9,790 bases of DNA, taken from the NCBI GenBank assembly GCA_902468695.1, contig CABQZS010000193.1, positions 1 through 9,790 on the forward strand, read 5' to 3'. Positions 1 to 4,907 of the stretch are shown here, one piece after another. This DNA is from an uncultured Collinsella sp. (GTDB lineage Bacteria > Actinomycetota > Coriobacteriia > Coriobacteriales > Coriobacteriaceae). Positions within the stretch are counted from its first letter, which is position 1, and every line of letters begins with the position of its first letter. The translations under genes were made by a program, and so were the position numbers. The notes beneath the pieces were generated by a model, which worked only from the letters and a program-made list of their open reading frames with translations, searched no databases and was not told the DNA's origin.

Positions 1-59
1 AGCCCGCCGCCCGCCTGCGCGGGGCGACCTCGGGCTGCATGTTTGTGGGAATCAGCTAA
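1..59 (+). CDS. 3' end of an unidentified gene (partial)
   Basis: A frame open from the left edge of the window ends at a TAA at 57-59. The visible C-terminal peptide ends in GATSGCMFVGIS. The next gene starts 15 nt later on the same strand and has its own ribosome binding site, so the two are probably co-transcribed. Only about 18 residues are visible and I do not recognise the protein. A second frame is also open through this stretch, so the reading frame is a judgement based on the stop codon sitting just before the next ribosome binding site. Confidence 0.4.
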   Translation, partial: PAARLRGATSGCMFVGIS

Positions 60-74
60 CCGAAAGGCTTACAC

Positions 75-734
75 GTGAACGAAGAACCTCAAGTCCTCTA
101 CTGCGACGCCTGGGTCATGGTCATCGACAAGCCCGCCGGCATGATCGTCCACGGCGACGGCACCGGCGAGCGCACGCTCACCGACTACGCCAGCGATCTG
201 CTGCTGGCGATGGGCGACGGCTTTGCCGCGACTGACATGCAGCCGCTCAACCGCTTGGACCGCAACACCACCGGCGTGGTGCTGTTTTCGCTCGACAAAC
301 AGACGCAGCCCGCCTTTGACCAGATGGTGATCGACCACGCCTTCGAAAAGCACTATCTGGCGCTGGCCGAGGGCAAGATCGACTGGAACGAGAAGCTCAT
401 CGACAAGCCCATCGCCCGCGACCGCCACGACAGCCGTAAGATGCGCGTCGGTGCCAGCGGCAAGCCGTCGCAGACGCGCGTGAAGGTGCTCAAGCGCCTT
501 AAGAGCCGTCGAGGCCTGCCCACGCGTTCGTATATCGATGTCGAGCTGCTCACCGGCCGCAAACACCAGATCCGCGTGCATCTGGCAAGCGAGCGCCATC
601 CCCTGGTTGGCGACGACCTGTACGGCACGCCGCGTCCTTGCGGCCTCATGCTCCATGCCCACAGCGTGTCCTTTAAGCATCCCGTAACCGGCGAGCACAT
701 CCACATCGAAGCCCCCTGCCCCTGGGAGCCCTAA
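75..734 (+). CDS. RluA-family pseudouridine synthase
   Basis: The enzyme converts specific uridines in rRNA or tRNA to pseudouridine in the cytoplasm. The 219-residue protein shows the family hallmarks in order: an N-terminal DKPAGMIVH strand (about residues 18-26), the catalytic loop RLDRNTTG (60-67) with Asp62 as the expected nucleophile, and a C-terminal TGRKHQIRVHLA segment followed by HPLVGDDLYG. There is no N-terminal S4 RNA-binding domain, so it belongs with the short RluA-like enzymes (E. coli RluA is also about 219 residues) and not with RluC or RluD. The start is a GTG with AAAGG 7 nt upstream. The catalytic loop has Asn and Thr where RLDRDTSG is usual, which is a conservative variation. 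Family assignment is firm. The target uridine cannot be read from the sequence, so no gene symbol is given. Confidence 0.9.
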   Translation: MNEEPQVLYCDAWVMVIDKPAGMIVHGDGTGERTLTDYASDLLLAMGDGFAATDMQPLNRLDRNTTGVVLFSLDKQTQPAFDQMVIDHAFEKHYLALAEGKIDWNEKLIDKPIARDRHDSRKMRVGASGKPSQTRVKVLKRLKSRRGLPTRSYIDVELLTGRKHQIRVHLASERHPLVGDDLYGTPRPCGLMLHAHSVSFKHPVTGEHIHIEAPCPWEP

Positions 735-773
735 AACCTGCCAATAAGGGACAGGTTTATTTTGGTAGGTTTT
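733..773 (+). repeat. GGGACAGG-core hairpin repeat overlapping the RluA-like stop codon
   Basis: The arms AAAACCTGCC (733-742) and GGTAGGTTTT (764-773) form a 10-bp stem with one G-U pair. GGGACAGG (748-755) lies in the loop. The right arm ends in four T, so this could also act as a weak terminator for the pseudouridine synthase gene, whose TAA lies at the base of the left arm. The layout (variable stem, off-centre GGGGACAGG core) matches the hairpins at 1126-1162 and 3325-3537. Confidence 0.65.
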
Positions 774-825
774 ATCTGGGCAAACGTCAAAACCAGCACG
801 ATGGCTCAGCCGCGGTCCCAAAACA

Positions 826-1041
826 TCTCGATCTGTAACAGTTAGAACCCATTTTCCGGTCTATCTGTTACAGATCGAGACATTCGAATCCCCCTTAAGG
901 GAAAATCTCAATCTGTAACAGTAACTCGGCAAAATCAAGCTCAGATGTTACAGATTGAGACAAAGGGACGGCGCGGTTCGGAAGTATCTCAATCTGTAAC
1001 ATCTAGCCCACTTTTAACGGTCCAGTTGTTACAGACTTAGA
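826..1041. repeat. Array of six 15-nt repeats in alternating orientation, 40-nt period
   Basis: The unit TCTCRATCTGTAACA and its reverse complement alternate: forward at 826-840, 906-920 and 987-1001; reverse at 866-880, 946-960 and 1027-1041. Start-to-start distances are 40, 40, 40, 41 and 40 nt, and the intervening 25-26 nt segments are unrelated to each other. Neighbouring forward and reverse copies form three 55-nt stem-loop units with 15-16 bp stems and loops of about 25 nt. Unit 1 has TCTCG/CGAGA and unit 2 has TCTCA/TGAGA, so both arms changed together. The last reverse copy is degenerate (two differences from unit 2). It is not a typical CRISPR: the repeats are too short, they alternate in orientation, and no cas gene is present. 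Function is unknown; an array of protein-binding sites or a multi-hairpin RNA are the main options. Confidence 0.9.
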
Positions 1042-1058
1042 CAAACCGGCAGACAACG

Positions 1059-1094
1059 AAAGCGGCAACGCCCGTGATGGACGTTGCCGCTTTT
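1059..1094 (+). terminator. Strong hairpin terminator, possibly bidirectional
   Basis: A perfect 12-bp stem, AAAGCGGCAACG (1059-1070) with CGTTGCCGCTTT (1082-1093), encloses an 11-nt loop and is followed by a further T and then C on the + strand. In the + direction it would end any transcript crossing the repeat array. It also lies 86 nt past the stop of the convergent DeoR-type gene and may end that transcript, although the T-run on that strand is weaker. A second small hairpin, GAAAAC (1102-1107) with GTTTTC (1114-1119), lies between it and the DeoR-type gene. Confidence 0.75.
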
Positions 1095-1125
1095 CTATTG
1101 AGAAAACTACTCGGTTTTCGTTACT

Positions 1126-1162
1126 AACCGCCACAATGGGGACAGGCACCTTTATGGTGGTT
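1126..1162 (+). repeat. GGGGACAGG-core hairpin repeat
   Basis: The arms AACCGCCA (1126-1133) and TGGTGGTT (1155-1162) pair over 8 bp with one G-U. GGGGACAGG (1138-1146) lies in the loop. It has the same orientation and architecture as the copy at 733-773 but a different stem sequence. It lies just past the 3' end of the DeoR-type gene. Together with the 733-773 copy it brackets the alternating repeat array. Confidence 0.65.
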
Positions 1163-1179
1163 TGGTCCTTGCCCCGTTG

Positions 1180-1926
1180 CTAGACCGTGATGACGTTGTC
1201 CATCGTCTGGTACTTGGCGGGCACCTTGCCTGCGGTAATAATCGTTGCGTCGCGGAAGTCCGCGAACTTGACGGGCGCCACCATGCCAAATTTGCTGGCG
1301 TCCGAGATTACGAAGCGCTTGGCCGTATGGCGCATCGAGATGCGCTTAACCTGCGCTTCCTCGATATCGGGCGCCGTGAAGCCCTGCTCGGCGGCAATGC
1401 CGTTGGACCCCCAAAAGCCACAGTTAAAGTTGTAACTGTCCAGGGTTGCCAAGGCATCGGGGCCAACCAGCGCCTCGGTCTCGGGCTTGAGCTCGCCGCC
1501 CAGCACCACGGTGCGCATGCCGCGCAAAGCAAGGTGCTGAGCATGGAGCACGGAGTCGGTCACGTAGGTGACACCCTCAAGGCGCGGAAGATGCTCGATG
1601 AGCCTGAGCGTCGTCGAACCCGAATCGATGTACACAAAGCTCTCGGGCTCCACCAGCGCCGCCGCACGGGCGCAGATACGCTCCTTGTCGTCGTTATGGA
1701 GATCGCTGCGCTCATTAAGCGTTAGGTCGCGCGTCACGTGCGCGCGCTCAAGGCTCGTCGCTCCACCGTGTACCTTGGCGATACGGTGTGCGCGGTCGAG
1801 CGTCTGCAGGTCGCGCCGAATGGTGGACGCCGTCACGCCCAGGGCCTCAGCAAGCTCTGGCACGGTAACCGAGCCGGCCTGTTGCACCATCGACACGATC
1901 GCGTTGAGCCTATCTTCCGCAAGCAT
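1180..1926 (-). CDS. DeoR/GlpR-family transcriptional repressor
   Basis: A 248-residue DNA-binding regulator of the DeoR family. These proteins usually repress sugar or polyol genes and are released by a phosphorylated sugar intermediate. The N-terminal winged helix-turn-helix spans about residues 5-57 and ends in the family pattern STIRRDLQTLD followed by KVHGGA. The C-terminal sensor domain shows YIDSGSTT (99-106, the expected phosphosugar-binding loop), LGGEL (142-146), GSNGI and SDASKFG with Lys212. Length and motif order are normal for the family. The ATG is preceded by GAGGAGGAG, which lies inside the last codons of the oxidoreductase gene; the gap between the two genes is 3 nt, so they form one transcription unit. 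It probably controls this unit, and perhaps itself, but the effector is unknown. The gene ends in TAG. Confidence 0.93.
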   Translation of the reverse strand: MLAEDRLNAIVSMVQQAGSVTVPELAEALGVTASTIRRDLQTLDRAHRIAKVHGGATSLERAHVTRDLTLNERSDLHNDDKERICARAAALVEPESFVYIDSGSTTLRLIEHLPRLEGVTYVTDSVLHAQHLALRGMRTVVLGGELKPETEALVGPDALATLDSYNFNCGFWGSNGIAAEQGFTAPDIEEAQVKRISMRHTAKRFVISDASKFGMVAPVKFADFRDATIITAGKVPAKYQTMDNVITV

Positions 1927-1929
1927 CGC

Positions 1930-3009
1930 TTACTCCTCCTCGGGGTACACGACTCCCCAGTCGGCGCGGAGCTTGGTCATAAGCTCCATAACATCAGAAG
2001 CATAATCCAGCAGCTCGCGCTTGGAGTCGTCGCCGGCAACGGCCTTCTCAAGATCGGCCATCTCATAGCAAAGAGCGTAAGCCTCGGTGCCGGCGTGGAC
2101 CTCCTCGCGGTGGCCGTCCGCAGTCCACACGATGGTCGCGTGATCGGCACGCGGATAATCGTTGACCTCGATGTAGCACCTGTCGAAGCTGATGACCGAG
2201 CGCTTGGGCTGCTTGGAGTGGAGCGTGAGGCTCACGACGCCCAGCTGCTGCTCGGCATTACGGCAGACGATGCCGCCCGCAACGTCAACGCCAGTCTCAC
2301 AGGTGTTGCCCAACGAGACAACCTCAGCGGGCTGGCTTGCCATAAAGAGGCGCATGACGGACAGGGCATACACGCCAATGTCGAGCATGGCGCCACCGGC
2401 AAGGTTGCGGTTGTAGAAGCGATTGGTCAGGTCGCCGTACTCCTTATAGCTGCCAAAATTGAGCTGAGCGAGATTCATGCGACCGAACTCACCAGCATCC
2501 ATGCGACGACGCAGCTCCTGATACAAGGGCATATGAAGCACCGTGGTGGCGTCCATAAGGACCACGTTGTGCTCGTCGGCAATGGCACGTGCCTCGTCGA
2601 GCTCAGCGGAGTTGAGGGTAATGGCCTTCTCGCAGAGGACGTGCTTGCCAGCTGCCAGAGCGGCTCGCAGGTAGGTAATGTGAGTGTTGTGCGGCGTGGT
2701 GATATAGGCTGCGTCAATGTTCGGATCGGCGTAGAGGTCCTCGACCGTGTCATAGACCTTCTCGATGCCATACTGCTCGGCAAAAGCCTGAGCCTTGGAC
2801 AGCGTGCGGTTGGCAACGCCCGCAAGCTTGCGGCCGGCAAGGGCGAGAGACTGGGCCATCTGGTTGGCAATAACACCGCAACCGATCACGGCCCAGCGGA
2901 GCTCGGGGGCCGTAAAAATGTCGTCGGGGAACGGCTGATCCTGGACCGAGGCAAACGCCGCCTTTGCGGCTGCCTCGGCGTCGAGCGGAACCTGTTTGGA
3001 ATCTGCCAT
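1930..3009 (-). CDS. Gfo/Idh/MocA-family NAD(P)-dependent oxidoreductase
   Basis: A 359-residue dehydrogenase that probably oxidises or reduces a sugar, polyol or similar hydroxyl compound with NAD(P) in the cytoplasm. The Rossmann dinucleotide loop VIGCGVIA lies at residues 41-48, followed by a GVANRT strand end (64-69). The EKP motif appears as CEKA (126-129), with Ala in place of Pro. LDIGVYAL (209-216) carries the Asp and Tyr typical of the dihydrodiol/xylose dehydrogenase-like branch, where Tyr replaces the His of classical members. About 38 residues precede the Rossmann fold, longer than usual; they are Ala-rich and start at an ATG with AGGAGGC 5 nt upstream, so this start is well supported. 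The gene leads a two-gene unit with the DeoR-type repressor, which suggests an inducible catabolic role. The substrate cannot be inferred. Confidence 0.92.
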   Translation of the reverse strand: MADSKQVPLDAEAAAKAAFASVQDQPFPDDIFTAPELRWAVIGCGVIANQMAQSLALAGRKLAGVANRTLSKAQAFAEQYGIEKVYDTVEDLYADPNIDAAYITTPHNTHITYLRAALAAGKHVLCEKAITLNSAELDEARAIADEHNVVLMDATTVLHMPLYQELRRRMDAGEFGRMNLAQLNFGSYKEYGDLTNRFYNRNLAGGAMLDIGVYALSVMRLFMASQPAEVVSLGNTCETGVDVAGGIVCRNAEQQLGVVSLTLHSKQPKRSVISFDRCYIEVNDYPRADHATIVWTADGHREEVHAGTEAYALCYEMADLEKAVAGDDSKRELLDYASDVMELMTKLRADWGVVYPEEE

Positions 3010-3317
3010 GATGTGCCTCCTGAGTCATCGGAAGTCCTTCATTTCTAACAACCCTATAGTCACACAATTGCGCGCGTATCTGCTCGTGTTTGCGTATTTA
3101 TTTGCTTATCGGTCATTATTTAGCCATAATTGGCAGATGTTTGCGCGGCTACACGCATTATCGCGCAAGGCTCTGCGCGTAAATGCGCATGCGACGATCC
3201 TTATGAAACATAAAGGGGCGGAACGCCAAAACACTAAAAGACAGAACCAGCTGTATTACTTCACCCCTCTGGGGGCACCAGACATCAAAGGACCGTCCCT
3301 ATGCGCCGCTTTCGTTG
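3010..3317. other. Upstream region of the oxidoreductase-repressor unit, no gene
   Basis: This stretch is AT-richer than its surroundings and holds no convincing gene. The oxidoreductase ribosome binding site is at 3015-3021. TTTGC occurs at 3089-3093, 3101-3105 and 3140-3144. TTGCGCG (3141-3147) and CGCGCAA (3162-3168) form a perfect 7-bp inverted repeat with a 14-nt centre, a candidate operator or hairpin. A GGGACGGTC-type core on the - strand (about 3290-3300) may be a degenerate member of the neighbouring hairpin family. I could not identify a persuasive -35/-10 pair on the - strand. Confidence 0.5.
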
Positions 3318-3537
3318 CAACGGCACTCATTTAAGCCTGTCCCCAATGAGTATCCAAGTGTCGGCATTCAACGGCCACTCATTTAAGTCTGTCCCCAATG
3401 ACCACATGTGACGCTTTCGTTGCAAGACTGTCCCCATTGACTAGTCGTTTAAGAACGTCCCCAACGACTAGTCATTTAAGCCTGTCCCCAATGACCACCA
3501 AACAACGGCCACTCATTTAAGCCTGTCCCCAATGAGT
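3318..3537 (-). repeat. Cluster of GGGGACAGG-core hairpin repeats
   Basis: Read on the - strand, each copy is a short stem around a GGGGACAGGCTTA-like core. The best copies are 3325-3351 and 3511-3537 (arms ACTCATT/AATGAGT, identical). Copy 3441-3471 has arms CTAGTCGTT/AACGACTAG. Copy 3471-3495 has GTCATT/AATGAC. Copy 3377-3401 has a partly decayed stem, TCATT/AATGA, and an orphan core lies at 3427-3435. The arms differ between copies but mostly change in pairs while the core is kept. Three copies share a longer unit beginning CAACGGC (from 3318, 3369 and 3503), so part of the cluster arose by local duplication. A 14-nt direct repeat, CGCTTTCGTTGCAA, is at 3307-3320 and 3412-3425. The pattern resembles REP-type palindromes, but no transposase is visible here. 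Confidence 0.8.
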
Positions 3538-3547
3538 GGGGATAGAA

Positions 3548-3581
3548 AAAGGCCCGGGTGCCGTGGGGCATCCGGGCCTTT
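3548..3581 (-). terminator. Terminator of the ribosomal protein operon
   Basis: The arms AAAGGCCCGGGTGCC (3548-3562) and GGCATCCGGGCCTTT (3567-3581) form a GC-rich stem of about 15 positions with a 4-nt loop and one imperfect position. On the - strand the stem is followed by TTTTT then CTAT, a good intrinsic terminator. It begins 27 nt past the rplX stop codon and marks the end of the operon. Confidence 0.88.
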
Positions 3582-3608
3582 GCTAGCAACTTAGATGTTG
3601 CGGGCAGC

Positions 3609-3914
3609 TTAGAACTTGTGGCCGCACTTCTTGCAGACGCGCAGCTTGTTCTTGCCGTCCTTCTCGTGACCGACGCGGGTAACCTTACCGCACTCGGGGC
3701 AAACGAGATTGACGTTGGAGGCGTCGATGGGAGCCTCCTGCGAAACGATGCCGCCCTGCTGGTTGGCAGCGTTGGGCTTGACGGCCTTCTTGACGACCGA
3801 AACGCCCTCGACAACGACCTTGTTCTCGGCGGGAAGAGCACGCAGGACAACGCCCTGCTTGCCGCGATCCTTACCAGAAAGAACCTGGACCTTATCGCCC
3901 TTCTTGATATACAT
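3609..3914 (-). CDS. rplX: 50S ribosomal protein L24
   Basis: An early-binding large-subunit protein that starts 50S assembly on 23S rRNA and later lies near the exit tunnel. The 101-residue protein has an N-terminal KOW motif (about residues 3-30, KKGDKVQVLSGKDRGKQG) and a C-terminal zinc-ribbon-like pair, CPEC (72-75) and CKKC (94-97), as in many bacterial L24 proteins. The ATG is preceded by AGGGGAG, and the rplN stop lies 13 nt upstream. It is the last gene of this operon: a strong terminator follows, and no rplE appears downstream, unlike the usual rplN-rplX-rplE order. Confidence 0.97.
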   Translation of the reverse strand: MYIKKGDKVQVLSGKDRGKQGVVLRALPAENKVVVEGVSVVKKAVKPNAANQQGGIVSQEAPIDASNVNLVCPECGKVTRVGHEKDGKNKLRVCKKCGHKF

Positions 3915-3927
3915 ATATCTCCCCTAA

Positions 3928-4296
3928 CTACAGGGTCTCGGGAGCGAGCGAGACGATCTTCATGTACTTCTTGTCACGAAGCTCGCGAGCGACGGGCCCG
4001 AAGATACGGGTGCCGACGGGCGAACCATCGTTGTTGACGACAACGCAAGCGTTCTCGTCAAAGCGAATGTAGGAGCCATCCTTGCGGCGGATCTCCTTAA
4101 CGGTGCGAACGACAACGCAACGGACAACGTCCTTCTTCTTGACGTTAGCGCCAGGGGTAGCCTCCTGGACAGCACCGATGAACGTATCGCCGATGCCTGC
4201 ATAACGACGCTTGGAACCGCCAAGCACCTTGATGCAGCGAATCTTGCGAGCGCCGGAGTTGTCGGCGACGTTCAGCATGGTTTGCATCTGAATCAT
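3928..4296 (-). CDS. rplN: 50S ribosomal protein L14
   Basis: A large-subunit protein on the 30S-facing side that contributes to an intersubunit bridge with 16S rRNA and lies next to L19. At 122 residues it has the standard length, with the signatures MLNVADNSGARKIRCIKVLG near the N-terminus and GTRIFGPVARELR near the C-terminus. The ATG follows TCGGAGGAAC, a good ribosome binding site. The 118-nt gap upstream to rpsQ is large for this operon and contains a well-formed branched hairpin, so translation or expression of rplN-rplX may be controlled separately. Confidence 0.98.
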   Translation of the reverse strand: MIQMQTMLNVADNSGARKIRCIKVLGGSKRRYAGIGDTFIGAVQEATPGANVKKKDVVRCVVVRTVKEIRRKDGSYIRFDENACVVVNNDGSPVGTRIFGPVARELRDKKYMKIVSLAPETL

Positions 4297-4321
4297 GGTA
4301 GATGTTCCTCCGAACTAAGAA

Positions 4322-4387
4322 CCGAAGAGAGGTGCGCAGCCTTTACGCGGCCCGTGGTATGCAAGCCAGGCATACGCACATCTTCGG
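4322..4387 (-). promoter_or_regulatory. Candidate structured RNA leader of rplN (branched stem-loop)
   Basis: On the - strand transcript an outer stem pairs CCGAAGA with TCTTCGG (4322-4328 with 4381-4387). Inside it GTGCG pairs with CGCAC (4332-4336 with 4375-4379), and an inner hairpin pairs TATGC with GCATA (4358-4362 with 4370-4374). A weak GCC/GGC pair (4339-4341, 4349-4351) could form a further arm. The structure ends about 25 nt before the rplN start codon. Position and nesting suggest a ribosomal-protein autoregulatory site or an RNA processing site. I do not recognise it as a named leader family. Confidence 0.5.
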
Positions 4388-4414
4388 AAACGTACAAGTC
4401 GTAAGAGCGACTGC

Positions 4415-4675
4415 TTATTTAGCGCGCTCGACGACCTCGATGAGGCGCCAACGCTTCATCTTGGACATAGGACGGGTCTCCATAACGCGGACGGTGTCGC
4501 CCACGCCAGCCGTGCACTCCTCGTCGTGAGCGTGCAGCTTCTTGGAGCTGGTCATCATCTTGCCGTACTTGGGGTGACGCTTGCGCTCGGTGATGGTGAC
4601 AACGATGGTCTTGGCACCGGAGACGGAGGTAACGACACCCGTACGGACCTTACGCGAGTTACGCGAATCAGTCAT
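4415..4675 (-). CDS. rpsQ: 30S ribosomal protein S17
   Basis: A primary 16S rRNA-binding protein of the small-subunit body with an OB fold. The 86-residue sequence shows the typical GVVTSVSGAKTIVVTI first strands (about 13-28), KRHPKYGK (33-40) and the GDTVRVMETRPMSK segment. The short N-terminal stretch TDSRNSRKVR precedes the OB fold, as in many Actinobacteria-like S17 proteins. The ATG has AAGGAGAG upstream, and rpmC ends 16 nt before it. The gap downstream to rplN is unusually long. Confidence 0.97.
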   Translation of the reverse strand: MTDSRNSRKVRTGVVTSVSGAKTIVVTITERKRHPKYGKMMTSSKKLHAHDEECTAGVGDTVRVMETRPMSKMKRWRLIEVVERAK

Positions 4676-4691
4676 GTTCTCTCCTTAGGTC

Positions 4692-4907
4692 CTACTCGGC
4701 GACAGCGGACTTCTCCGCTGCGATCTCGCGGGCGCGCTGCTCCGTGAGGACGCGAGCGATGTCCTTCTTCACGGTGTTGACGCGAGCGGTGTTGTCCAGC
4801 TGGCTGGTGGCCATCTGGAAACGAAGGTTAAAGAGCTCGGCGCGCATTTCCTTCAGCTTCTCAACGAGCTGAGCGTCCGAGAGCTCACGAATCTCTGCGG
4901 GCTTCAT
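4692..4907 (-). CDS. rpmC: 50S ribosomal protein L29
   Basis: A small helical protein beside the polypeptide exit tunnel, near L23, that helps form the docking surface for nascent-chain factors. The 71-residue protein begins MKPAEIRELSDAQLVEKL and contains the family core ELFNLRFQMATSQLDN (about 25-40), then a second basic helix. The ATG overlaps the rplP stop by one base (TAATG), so translation of the two is probably coupled. GGAGGAG lies just upstream inside rplP. The C-terminal tail AEKSAVAE is acidic and small. Confidence 0.97.
   Translation of the reverse strand: MKPAEIRELSDAQLVEKLKEMRAELFNLRFQMATSQLDNTARVNTVKKDIARVLTEQRAREIAAEKSAVAE

Noticed and set aside
69..821. - strand open frame of 250 codons opposite the pseudouridine synthase
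   Set aside because: It is antisense to a gene with clear catalytic motifs and has no motif of its own.
826..1041. CRISPR array
   Set aside because: Repeats are only 15 nt, alternate in orientation, form hairpins with their neighbours, and no cas gene is in the window.
735..1179. tRNA or other classical RNA gene in the gap
   Set aside because: I looked for cloverleaf landmarks (TTCGAATC-type T loop with acceptor pairing). CATTCGAATCCCCC at 881-894 superficially resembles one, but there are no matching D and anticodon arms.
1738..3048. Long + strand open frame (436 codons)
   Set aside because: It is antisense to the DeoR-type and oxidoreductase genes, shows no family motif, and is explained by codon bias of the real genes on the other strand.
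2996..3334. Small + strand gene of 112 codons upstream of the oxidoreductase
   Set aside because: It starts inside the oxidoreductase start region, runs into the hairpin repeats, has no convincing ribosome binding site and no recognisable protein features.
3424..3440. Full additional hairpin copy around the core at 3427-3435
   Set aside because: The core is present, but the arms no longer pair well, so it is listed only as an orphan core.
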